From: Methanobacteriota archaeon
GTDB lineage: Archaea; Thermoplasmatota; Poseidoniia; Poseidoniales; Poseidoniaceae
Reading direction: 5' to 3'
Assembly: GCA_004195515.1 (NCBI GenBank)
Contig: PSPR01000002.1
Coordinates: 1 to 38,793, forward strand
Length of the DNA stretch: 38,793 bases
The notes under the pieces were generated by a model that worked only from the letters and a program-made list of their open reading frames with translations, did no database searches and had not been told where the DNA came from. Positions 17,209-24,533 of the stretch are shown one piece after another. Each line of letters starts with the position of its first letter. Position 1 is the stretch's first letter. A program made the translations under genes and the position numbers.

Positions 17209-18414
17209 TCATAATAGTAAAAGATCGATAATTTCGCCAATTTCGGCTGTACTACCGGCCGGTAAAAGTGTTAATGCGTCACTAGTGGTAATACTTGCAA
17301 GATTTCCAGAGCCTTGGTGCACTTTCTGATATGCTATAATTCCACTTTCTGTGAATTCAACCGATAATCGGCGAAGGGTCAAACAATCCGCTGTTGCCTT
17401 GACGGAAGTGGTTAATTTGGCTTTAATTTGCAATTCTTGTGGTCCTAAAGCTCCAGTCATCTTACGAATCCATGGTGCGACAATCATTCTAAACACCGTA
17501 TGAGAACTTACGGGGTTACCTGGTAAACCAAAAATAGGAACCTTGTTCCACAATCCAAAGAGTGGTGGAGATCCTGGCCTGATTTTCACTCGCCAGAAAT
17601 GTAAATCTCCTTCTTGCTCCATTATTTTTCGGACCAAATCCCACTCTCCCATCGATACACCACCGCTGGTTAAAATTAAATCACAATCTTCACTTACTCG
17701 ATTCAAAATCTCTCTTAATTCTTTGAGTGAATCGTCGACCGCTTGAATTCTAACCGGATCGTGGCCGAGCCATTTAACCAAACCTGCTAAGCCAAAGGAA
17801 TTTGATTCATATATTTCACCTGGTCCAAGTTTTTCGCCTGGTTGAACCAATTCATCACCGGTGGAAATTATTGCAATTTTTAATTTCTTTACTACTGGAA
17901 TTGAATCATAACCCATGGTGGCGCAGAGACCGGCTTTTGCCGGGGATAATATCGATCCGCTTTTCAGGGCGACATCTCCGCATTTCAAATTTTCACCCAT
18001 TTTTCTAATAAAATGTTTTTTTGATTCTTGGTTTAGAATTACGTTTTCACCTTGAACCTCACATAATTCGATCTGTAAAATTGAATCTGCCCCCTTTGGC
18101 ATCGGTGCACCCGTCATGATTCTGACCGCTTGACCAGGGTGAATTTCTGGCATCATTTCTTGAGATGATGCTTGAATAGTACCAATAATTTTTAGTTTTT
18201 TTCCACCACCAATGGTATCATCATAACGCATTGCAAAACCATCCATCGCCGAATTATCGAATGGGGGGTCGTTTACTTTTGATTCTAAACTCTGTGCTAA
18301 AATACGGCCGTGACAATCATCTAGTCCAACCATTTCTACTATTGTAGGGATTGTTGTTTTTTGCGATATTTCTCTAGCTTCACCTAAGGTGACGAAATAT
18401 GGAACATCGCTCAT
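17209..18414 (-). CDS. moeA: Molybdopterin molybdotransferase MoeA
   Basis: This 401-residue MoeA inserts molybdenum (or tungsten) into adenylated molybdopterin, the last step of Mo cofactor synthesis. Family motifs are visible: PFDNSAMDGFAM near residue 54, MTGAPMPKGADSI, ISTGDEL followed by PGEIYESNS, LTSGGVSMGEWDLV and GLPGNPVSS. The frame begins two codons upstream at TTG; I use the ATG at 18414 (MSDVPYFV). A perfect 7-base inverted repeat abuts the ATG. No other Mo-cofactor gene or molybdoenzyme is in the window. Confidence 0.95.
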   Translation of the reverse strand: MSDVPYFVTLGEAREISQKTTIPTIVEMVGLDDCHGRILAQSLESKVNDPPFDNSAMDGFAMRYDDTIGGGKKLKIIGTIQASSQEMMPEIHPGQAVRIMTGAPMPKGADSILQIELCEVQGENVILNQESKKHFIRKMGENLKCGDVALKSGSILSPAKAGLCATMGYDSIPVVKKLKIAIISTGDELVQPGEKLGPGEIYESNSFGLAGLVKWLGHDPVRIQAVDDSLKELREILNRVSEDCDLILTSGGVSMGEWDLVRKIMEQEGDLHFWRVKIRPGSPPLFGLWNKVPIFGLPGNPVSSHTVFRMIVAPWIRKMTGALGPQELQIKAKLTTSVKATADCLTLRRLSVEFTESGIIAYQKVHQGSGNLASITTSDALTLLPAGSTAEIGEIIDLLLL

Positions 18415-18438
18415 GGCCAATCCACAGGGCGATTGGCC
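18415..18438. promoter_or_regulatory. Inverted repeat abutting the moeA start codon
   Basis: GGCCAAT at 18415-18421 and ATTGGCC at 18432-18438 are perfect 7-base arms around a 10-base spacer, and the repeat ends exactly at the base before the moeA ATG (18414). It could be a repressor dyad over the transcription start or an RNA stem that blocks initiation. It is far smaller than the known Mo-cofactor riboswitch. Confidence 0.45.
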
Positions 18439-18471
18439 TTGAGTCTCTCGGTCTATGATGGTGAGAGAAAA

Positions 18472-18756
18472 TTATACGAAGGATTTCTGATTTTCACAAT
18501 GAGGGCAAGTAATCGTGTATTTTGCTTTCTTTGGTTTTGGAACTTTCATAATAGATCCACACATCTCACATTGATGGCGAATGGTGTCTGGTGCCCTTGG
18601 TTTGTCCGGTTCAGAAAGAGTTCTTCCAGCGTCGGTCGACCAACCTAAACCATCAGAATATGAATCGGTCTTTTTCATCTTAGAACTTTTTAGTGAAAGA
18701 CGAAGTTTTTTCTTTCGGCGGCGCTTTTTGCCCGGGGCTGGTGCCTTTCCTGCCAT
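18472..18756 (-). CDS. Small basic zinc-ribbon protein
   Basis: This is a 94-residue protein of no named family. The first 35 residues are strongly basic (GKKRRRKKKLRLSLK). The C-terminal third holds a zinc ribbon: CEMC and, 18 residues later, CPHC. This architecture suggests RNA or DNA binding, for example a ribosome- or transcription-associated factor, but no specific role can be assigned. An ATG three codons upstream (18765) is an alternative start; the one at 18756 lies 23-30 bases after a TATA-like box, the spacing of a leaderless gene. It sits between moeA and a beta-CASP nuclease, all on the minus strand. Confidence 0.72.
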   Translation of the reverse strand: MAGKAPAPGKKRRRKKKLRLSLKSSKMKKTDSYSDGLGWSTDAGRTLSEPDKPRAPDTIRHQCEMCGSIMKVPKPKKAKYTITCPHCENQKSFV

Positions 18757-18778
18757 GATGACCATTCCCTCGCTTACC

Positions 18779-18787
18779 CTTTATCTA
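18779..18787 (-). promoter_or_regulatory. TATA-like box of the zinc-ribbon gene
   Basis: On the minus strand TAGATAAAG lies 23-31 bases before the ATG at 18756, within an A/T-rich gap of 54 bases after the beta-CASP nuclease gene. This supports a separate promoter and the shorter start for the zinc-ribbon gene. Confidence 0.45.
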
Positions 18788-18810
18788 TTCAATTACTTCG
18801 GCTTAAACCA

Positions 18811-20124
18811 TCAAATTATCGATTGAGGAATACCATTTACTGGTGAATGTACCACATGACCGTTTGCCTCGAGAGCCGCGACCAATGGTGGACGTGCATG
18901 ATTAGGGTCTGTGTGGTAAACCACCACAGTTGATGCTTCACAAGCCGCGGCGAAATCTACGATTTCTTTATGGCCGGCATGGGTTGAAAATGAATATTGG
19001 TTAACTTCTAATTCAATTTTAGTCTCTTTATCCCAAATTGGAATTTTCCCACTATCTAATAACATTCTGCCGCCTGATCCCGTTGCTTGATACCCGGTCA
19101 TTAAAACTGCATTTCTTTGATCTTCCCTTAATCTATTTAGATACCAAATCGATGGGCCGCCGTCCATCATTCCAGATGTTGAAACTATACAATCCGCGTT
19201 GAGTGCTTTCTTTTTATCCGATTTTGAAGAAACTCGACGACACCAAGCCCACGCGTCTTCCAATGCTTTTGGATCACGTAGAGATTCAGGATTTTCCATC
19301 TGTAATTTTGCCACATATTTACCCATTCCATCAACATGAACATCTAAATCTGGTAAATGTTCATGTAAAGTCATTACAATATCTTGAGTTCGACCGTTAG
19401 CAAATGCTGGGATGAGAGCGGTTCCACCCCTATCAGTTACCTCAACCACTCGATCGATGAATTGTTTTATCGTTTCATTTTTAGGTGGATGATCTCTTCC
19501 GCCATATGTTCCTTCTAAAAATAAAACATCACATTTTTCCGGCTTTGCACCTGTGGTTAATTGAGAATTTCTGGTGTCGAAATCTCCTGTGAATAATAAT
19601 TTATGAGAATCGGTTTCAACATGTAACATAGCTGCCCCAGGAATATGTCCCGCCCGTTCTAAACGTAATTTCCAATCGTTTTTTTGCCAAGTTTGACCAA
19701 AATTATGTACATTCCAAGATGCTACTGCTCCATCGATATCACGTTTATCCCAGGCTAAAGGATAACCTTCAATTCTACTAACTTTATAACAATCATTCCA
19801 CATCATCCTCGAGATTTCTGCAGTTAATTGAGTGCCGTGCAATCTTGTTCGGTGATTAGCACATAACCAAGGTGCCATACCAAGATGGTCGATATGAGAA
19901 TGGGTAATTACCGCATCTTTTACCATTGGAGCTTCATGGGGATATCTCGGTGGATTGGTTGGTGCTAATCCATAATCTAATAACATTCGAGTTCCTTTAG
20001 GATCTTCAAACATACAACCAACATTTCCAACTTCGTCACCTCCACCGAGATAATGATATCGAATTCCATTTTCTGGAGGTTTTTCCGGATAAGTCGAAGT
20101 TCGACCTGGAGAATAGATTACCAT
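18811..20124 (-). CDS. Beta-CASP metallo-beta-lactamase RNA nuclease (archaeal CPSF-like)
   Basis: This 437-residue protein is of the CPSF73/RNase J superfamily, whose members cut or trim RNA. The metallo-beta-lactamase core is present: THSHIDHLG (H75, H77, D79, H80), GHIPGAA and LLFTGDFDTRN. The beta-CASP motifs follow: STSGMMDGGPSIWYL (motif A region), FSTHAGHKE (motif B) and VVYHTDPNH (motif C). It lacks the N-terminal KH domains of archaeal aCPSF1, so it belongs with the shorter aCPSF2-like proteins. Endonuclease versus exonuclease activity cannot be decided from sequence. The ATG at 20124 follows a 360-base gap rich in inverted repeats. Confidence 0.9.
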   Translation of the reverse strand: MVIYSPGRTSTYPEKPPENGIRYHYLGGGDEVGNVGCMFEDPKGTRMLLDYGLAPTNPPRYPHEAPMVKDAVITHSHIDHLGMAPWLCANHRTRLHGTQLTAEISRMMWNDCYKVSRIEGYPLAWDKRDIDGAVASWNVHNFGQTWQKNDWKLRLERAGHIPGAAMLHVETDSHKLLFTGDFDTRNSQLTTGAKPEKCDVLFLEGTYGGRDHPPKNETIKQFIDRVVEVTDRGGTALIPAFANGRTQDIVMTLHEHLPDLDVHVDGMGKYVAKLQMENPESLRDPKALEDAWAWCRRVSSKSDKKKALNADCIVSTSGMMDGGPSIWYLNRLREDQRNAVLMTGYQATGSGGRMLLDSGKIPIWDKETKIELEVNQYSFSTHAGHKEIVDFAAACEASTVVVYHTDPNHARPPLVAALEANGHVVHSPVNGIPQSII

Positions 20125-20484
20125 AAATATCGCTCCACATCATTTGGTGATGAAGATACCGCACCCCTGTATTTCCACTGGAGTGTGTTTTTGAGGTTAA
20201 GAGGAGTTAGAGATGATGGTTAAGGTTAAGGACTATACGCGATACACATCAATGGGGCTTACTTCGCTTTTATCATGATCACATCATTACTTTCTTCATG
20301 ATCTCCATCAATATCTACTGGAGTGGAAATGGAGGGGTCGGAGGACGTACAACGAATCTTTTGATTTTCTTTTAAAATTCGTTTCTTCTGGAATTAAGAT
20401 TAATTAAATTTTATAATAATTTAATTCATCGCAATAGAAACCGAAGCGAAGATTCAATGAACATTCGGCCCCAGCATTTACAAT
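20125..20484. other. Gene-free 360-base region rich in inverted repeats
   Basis: This divergent gap separates the beta-CASP gene and the ferredoxin gene. I see no convincing coding frame on either strand. It holds several dyads: CATCA-TTTGG-TGATG at 20138-20152; two copies of ACTGGAGTG, each in an imperfect CCACT-GG-AGTGG palindrome; two copies of TCATGATC; AACGAAT at 20351-20357 with ATTCGTT at 20377-20383; and ATTAAATT-TTATAAT-AATTTAAT at 20403-20425. The last, AT-rich part probably contains the promoter of the ferredoxin operon. A structured non-coding RNA is possible but unproven; I found no SRP or RNase P RNA signature. Confidence 0.45.
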
Positions 20485-20676
20485 ATGGCCCAAGATTTCC
20501 AATCCACCTTCGTCGTGAATGAAAAATTATGCTATGGTTGTGGAGCTTGTATTGCTCTTTGTCCAACAAATGCATTGGAATTGGTTGGAAGACTAGCCAT
20601 TGTAACTCAAGATGATTGCACAAAATGTAATCATTGCATTCCATCTTGTCCGGTTTTCGCCCTTTCAATAATTTAG
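20485..20676 (+). CDS. 2[4Fe-4S] ferredoxin
   Basis: This 63-residue ferredoxin has two classic cluster motifs, CYGCGACIALCP (C16, C19, C22, C26) and CTKCNHCIPSCP (C45, C48, C51, C55). Each cluster draws three cysteines from one motif and the fourth from the other. It is a soluble low-potential electron carrier. It is the first gene of a three-gene operon with a FAD-binding protein 10 bases downstream and GGGP synthase. Archaeal geranylgeranyl reductases can take electrons from ferredoxin, so a role in lipid hydrogenation is a reasonable inference. Confidence 0.92.
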   Translation: MAQDFQSTFVVNEKLCYGCGACIALCPTNALELVGRLAIVTQDDCTKCNHCIPSCPVFALSII

Positions 20677-20686
20677 GTGAGAATAG

Positions 20687-21313
20687 ATGGTCAATATTGC
20701 TGGTGCAGGATTAACCGGTATGAGTTGTGCTCTAAAATTAATTGAATCGGAATATGATGTTAGACTATACGAATCGAGACAAGAAATTGGAAATCCAATT
20801 AGATCACCAGGATTTGCAAAAAATATTAATTTAGATTTTGTAAAAATATCCCTAGCAAAACAATCTTCTTTAGGTTGGGGATTTAGAAGAGAATGGTATG
20901 AAAAAGCATTTGCTGAATTAATTTTAATTAAAGGAGGTGAAATTTTTCTCAAAACCGAAGCACCAGATAATGCAATAAATTGTAAGGGTGGTAAATCAAT
21001 TTCATCAGGTTGGCCTAATTCCTCTTTAGATGACACCCTAACAACTTGGAATGGTGGTATTGTTATTGAGTCGGACCTACCAAAAAACATCGAATTAAAT
21101 TCAAAATCACCAATTCATATTTGTTTTCAAAGAGGTGATGATTTAGTTGAATATTGGACTAAAAATCAATTACCTAATCCTTCTAAAGGCTGGTTGGAAA
21201 TCATGCAAGGGGAGCATCCAAATGATGTAAATCTAATAGGAGCCGATGATGCTATCGCTAAAGGTATATCAATAGCCCAAGACTTCATTTCGAATAAGGG
21301 AGGCTCAATCTAA
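20687..21313 (+). CDS. Short FAD/NAD(P)-binding oxidoreductase, geranylgeranyl-reductase-like
   Basis: This 208-residue flavoprotein begins with a dinucleotide-binding fold, IAGAGLTGMSCALKLIES, followed by an acidic strand end (YESRQEIGNP). The C-terminal GADDAIAKGISIAQDFI resembles the segment after the GDA motif of geranylgeranyl reductases. At half the usual 400 residues it lacks most of the substrate domain of that family. It is either a minimal enzyme working with a partner or a non-catalytic derivative. AGGTGA before the ATG is a good ribosome-binding site. The TAA overlaps the ATG of GGGP synthase by one base. Codon use here is noticeably A/T-rich. Confidence 0.65.
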   Translation: MVNIAGAGLTGMSCALKLIESEYDVRLYESRQEIGNPIRSPGFAKNINLDFVKISLAKQSSLGWGFRREWYEKAFAELILIKGGEIFLKTEAPDNAINCKGGKSISSGWPNSSLDDTLTTWNGGIVIESDLPKNIELNSKSPIHICFQRGDDLVEYWTKNQLPNPSKGWLEIMQGEHPNDVNLIGADDAIAKGISIAQDFISNKGGSI

Positions 21314-22116
21314 TGTTAGGCGAGCAGTCATTATTAGATTATATTCTTTCAACAAACCATGGTTGCCGTCATATTACATTGATAGATCCGGGAAAACAAA
21401 GCCCACAAATTGCAACTTCAAGAGCGATAGCAGCAATTGAAGCTGGTTCAAAAATGATTTTCATCGGTGGTTCGACCGACACTCCAGATGAAATAGTTCA
21501 CTCTACCTGTAAATCTATCCAAGAGGAACTTGAATTGCGATGTTTTGCTGCAAGTCAAGATCCAAGTGCAGATGAATCAACTTGGGAAATTCCTGTAGTA
21601 TTATTCCCAGGTGGTGCTCATGCATTATCTCCAGCAGCAGATGGTATAACATTCATGATGTTAATGAATTCAAGAATCAGGAGATTTTTGATCGATGAAC
21701 AATTAAATGGTGCACCATACTTACACAAATTTTCAGTCGAAGCCTTACCTACAGGATATCTTGTATTTACCCCGGGTGGAAAGGTTGGTGAGGTGGGAGA
21801 GGTTGATTTGATAGAATCTGACCAAATTGAATTGGTGAATTCTTATGCTCGTACTGCTCAAATGTTCGGATTTAAAATCCTATATTTGGAGGCAGGGAGT
21901 GGAGCTAATACTCAAGTAAATTCGGAGTGTATAGAATCTGCAAGATTGGTAGAAGAATTATGTTTGATCGTTGGTGGAGGAATTCGAACAGGTCAACAAG
22001 CAGCCAAAGCAGCAAAAGCCGGCGCAAATTGGGTAGTAACTGGAACACTTACCGAAGATGCCGATTCGATTCAACAACTTAAAGAGAGAATATCTGAGAT
22101 AGTTGAAGCGATTTAA
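21313..22116 (+). CDS. Geranylgeranylglyceryl phosphate synthase
   Basis: This 267-residue TIM-barrel prenyltransferase joins glycerol-1-phosphate to geranylgeranyl diphosphate, the first committed step of archaeal ether lipid synthesis. Motifs of the GGGPS/PcrB family are visible: HITLIDPGK near residue 20, MIFIGGSTD, LYLEAGSGA (substrate phosphate and glycerol site) and IVGGGIRTGQQA. The length exceeds bacterial PcrB (about 230), as for archaeal enzymes. It starts one base inside the stop of the FAD-protein gene and ends with a four-base overlap with the convergent coiled-coil gene, so the ferredoxin, FAD protein and synthase form one transcription unit. Confidence 0.93.
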   Translation: MLGEQSLLDYILSTNHGCRHITLIDPGKQSPQIATSRAIAAIEAGSKMIFIGGSTDTPDEIVHSTCKSIQEELELRCFAASQDPSADESTWEIPVVLFPGGAHALSPAADGITFMMLMNSRIRRFLIDEQLNGAPYLHKFSVEALPTGYLVFTPGGKVGEVGEVDLIESDQIELVNSYARTAQMFGFKILYLEAGSGANTQVNSECIESARLVEELCLIVGGGIRTGQQAAKAAKAGANWVVTGTLTEDADSIQQLKERISEIVEAI

Positions 22117-23402
22117 TCTTCATCTTCAAATAAAACCGGGTCACCAGTTCCACCTGGTGAGTTAGGTCTCTTTTCATCAACATCTAAGCCTGTAGTCATC
22201 TCTTCAGTTGAAGTTTCAAGTTCGATTCTCCCACCTTCGGCTAATGTTTGCATATCCTTTGAATCAGGTGTTGAAAGTTTGCGTTCGACATCGGGTGAAT
22301 TAGCATAAATTTCACGCTTTAATTCTCGTTCATCATGACCCCGTACCAACGATAGTGAATCAGCAAAAACCCTTCCGACAACTTCACGAGTTCTTTCGGA
22401 TCTTCTCACACCATCCAATTCATCGACCGCGCTATCACGCTGAGATTCTAACTCTCTCAATTCAGCAGTTCGGTCGGTTAGAGCAGACTCGATATCAACA
22501 ATCGTGAGTGACATTTGTTGAATCCGCTCATCGCGCTCGAATACATCGTTATGTAAGCGGCGCTCACGCCGACGTAATGATTCATATTCCCGATTTCTTT
22601 CAAGTAATCTCCGCTTCAATTCCTCGATTTGTTCAACCAGATAATCATGTTCTGCGGAAACCGACCTAGGACCTTGCATCACCCTTTCCAATTGCTCTTC
22701 CAGTTCACCTAATCTTTGGTCACGTTGGTCGAGTAGACCGCGTAATCTATCAGCGATATCCCGTAAACGTTGGCGCTCTTCTTCCAAAGCATCATTTGCT
22801 GCCTTTTCAGCATCTAAATTTGCTGAAAGTGCATCAACTTGAACCTTTAACGCACGAACTTCATCTGCGGTTACACTAGTCAGTCCAGCATCAGCCGCCC
22901 GTTCGAGCGCTTCAACCATTAAACCAACCCGCCCTTCCATTTCAGCGATAACCTCATCCTGTTGAACTGTTAAATCTCGTAATTGGGAAGTTTCCTTTTC
23001 CAAAACATCTCTTTCTTCGGCAGAAATCGAGGATCTATTTTCAGCTAATTCCTTATTTACATCTTCCAATAATCGTTCTAAATGAACAATTTTCGATTGA
23101 TTCGATTCTAATTCAGATTCCGCAACTCGAAGCTGAGAAACCTCCGGGGCAACCTCGTCTTTTCTCTCAGCAAGGTCTAATTCAACAATTCTCAACCTTT
23201 GTTTTGATGTTAACAATTCTTCGTTACGAGAAGCGAGCTCTTCCCAAGCGATCAAAACTTCTTCAACCAATTGGTCAACCGGGTAACCGCGTAGCATTCC
23301 TTCGAGCGCAGCACGTTCATCACCAGACGAATCACCGATGCGGCCGATACCACTTGAAGACGAAGTCCCGAGAGTCATGGGGTAGGTTCGCACCCTCACC
23401 AT
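22113..23402 (-). CDS. Long coiled-coil protein with DivIVA-like N-terminal motif
   Basis: This 429-residue protein is mostly coiled coil. After a Ser/Gly-rich N-terminus of about 30 residues comes LRGYPVDQLVEEVLIAWEEL, which follows the DivIVA N-terminal pattern (RGY, then a hydrophobic/acidic pair, then a helix). From about residue 50 to 360 the sequence is heptad-rich with many Glu, Arg and Leu, without a globular domain. The C-terminal 70 residues are acidic and probably disordered (PVLFEDED). It is 50 bases downstream of the MreB-like gene on the same strand. A scaffold or filament-associated role is inferred from that. An internal ATG at 23378 is an alternative start. Confidence 0.75.
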   Translation of the reverse strand: MVRVRTYPMTLGTSSSSGIGRIGDSSGDERAALEGMLRGYPVDQLVEEVLIAWEELASRNEELLTSKQRLRIVELDLAERKDEVAPEVSQLRVAESELESNQSKIVHLERLLEDVNKELAENRSSISAEERDVLEKETSQLRDLTVQQDEVIAEMEGRVGLMVEALERAADAGLTSVTADEVRALKVQVDALSANLDAEKAANDALEEERQRLRDIADRLRGLLDQRDQRLGELEEQLERVMQGPRSVSAEHDYLVEQIEELKRRLLERNREYESLRRRERRLHNDVFERDERIQQMSLTIVDIESALTDRTAELRELESQRDSAVDELDGVRRSERTREVVGRVFADSLSLVRGHDERELKREIYANSPDVERKLSTPDSKDMQTLAEGGRIELETSTEEMTTGLDVDEKRPNSPGGTGDPVLFEDED

Positions 23403-23452
23403 TCTTCAACCTTTCATCTGTTGAGTAGGCCAAAGAGCCTCTTTTACTACCT

Positions 23453-24457
23453 TCAGTTGATAGCGGTATATTGCTCATCAGGCATATCCATAGCCAAAGC
23501 CATAGCCCCGGTTGCGACCTTTTCTATCGGGTCTTCTACACATGATACAGTAACATCTCCGATATCTGCAATCTCGTTTGCGATCGCATCTGCGATGCCA
23601 TCTATCAACGAGCCGCCACCAGATAGAATGATGTTATTTCGGAGGATTGGTTGGTATTCAGGATCAGCGGTTGCAACAATATTCTTAATTCCAGAACCAA
23701 CTTTTATGATAATCATTGTACAAGCAGCTTTAACCAAATCCCCAATGTCGACATTTTGCTTCTTTCCTTCGACCGAAAGAGCGACCATATGTTCGCGGTC
23801 ATCGCCACCAACATATGAGAATTCTTCTTTCCACTTGCGGACCATATCTTTTGTGACTTGAGCCCCAGTGTATTTTTTGCAGATTAATTCAACCAATTGT
23901 TCATCGATCCAATCTCCAGCTTCCATAATGGTGACCTGGTCATCTTCAGTTGGGAAGGTTCCGTGCAAACGTGCGATATCTGTGGTTCCAGCGCCGATAT
24001 CAACAACAATTGAACCTGCGATTTCTCCAATTCCATATGCGGTTGCGAATGGTTCGGTAACGACCATGATAGCGTTTACTTGACCACGTAGAGTTGCGAC
24101 TAAATTGCTCTTGTCGGTGAATGAAACGTGGGAAGGAGAACAGATCACTCCGAAAACCTCGTCATATTCCTCAGGGTCGACGGTCTCTACCAAATGGGTG
24201 ACAAACGCTCTTGCTGCTGCCATATTTGCTTCATCGTCTTGAGTAACACCTGCAGCCATAGGGCGGTAGATATTACAAGCCAATTTATTCTTTAGTGCAT
24301 CTGCACCAAATAATACATCTCGGCCGAGGAAATTTCGAGCGATTGGGTCCTTTGGTCGACCTACAACCGTTTCGATAGTTTCGATAGAACCAGAGCTTGA
24401 TGCTATGGTTGATTGATATGTTCCTAGGTCGATTCCCACATAGAGTCGTTCTGCCAT
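23453..24457 (-). CDS. MreB/MamK-like actin-family ATPase
   Basis: This 334-residue actin-fold ATPase has a length typical of MreB and MamK. The phosphate loops are VGIDLGTYQSTIA (residues 7-19) and VVDIGAGTTDIA. TEPFATAYGIG is the connecting helix and ILSGGGSLIDGIADAI the adenosine site. Such proteins form filaments that organise cell shape or internal positioning; the closest bacterial subgroup is not decidable by eye, and an Hsp70-type chaperone is excluded by size. The frame extends 18 codons upstream, but GGTGAG four bases before the ATG at 24457 supports the start I chose. It lies between a subtilase gene and the coiled-coil gene. Confidence 0.88.
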   Translation of the reverse strand: MAERLYVGIDLGTYQSTIASSSGSIETIETVVGRPKDPIARNFLGRDVLFGADALKNKLACNIYRPMAAGVTQDDEANMAAARAFVTHLVETVDPEEYDEVFGVICSPSHVSFTDKSNLVATLRGQVNAIMVVTEPFATAYGIGEIAGSIVVDIGAGTTDIARLHGTFPTEDDQVTIMEAGDWIDEQLVELICKKYTGAQVTKDMVRKWKEEFSYVGGDDREHMVALSVEGKKQNVDIGDLVKAACTMIIIKVGSGIKNIVATADPEYQPILRNNIILSGGGSLIDGIADAIANEIADIGDVTVSCVEDPIEKVATGAMALAMDMPDEQYTAIN

Positions 24458-24461
24458 TATA

Positions 24462-24499
24462 CTCACCATTAGTCCTACGGACGACTTGGCGACCAAGTC
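24462..24499 (-). promoter_or_regulatory. Ribosome-binding site and two tandem hairpins in the mreB-like leader
   Basis: On the minus strand, two perfect stem-loops lie back to back: GACTTGG-TCG-CCAAGTC (24499-24483) and GTCC-GTA-GGAC (24482-24472). The ribosome-binding site GGTGAG (24467-24462) follows, four bases from the ATG. They occupy most of the 76-base gap after the subtilase stop, so they may end subtilase transcription, protect a processed 3' or 5' end, or modulate mreB translation. Confidence 0.5.
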
Positions 24500-24533
24500 A
24501 CCTACCTTCAATGTTCACTCGCGCAACAATGGT

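Noticed and set aside
20215-20278. Short plus-strand frame of about 21 codons in the 360-base gap
   Set aside because: Too short, with no ribosome-binding site and no family resemblance; kept only as part of the unexplained region.
23432-23444. Palindrome AAAGAG-C-CTCTTT in the gap between the MreB-like and coiled-coil genes
   Set aside because: Loop of one base and simple A/G-T/C composition; too weak to call a terminator or operator.
24458-24511. 18-codon extension of the MreB-like protein
   Set aside because: It encodes the two leader hairpins and the ribosome-binding site; the actin fold starts right after the ATG at 24457.
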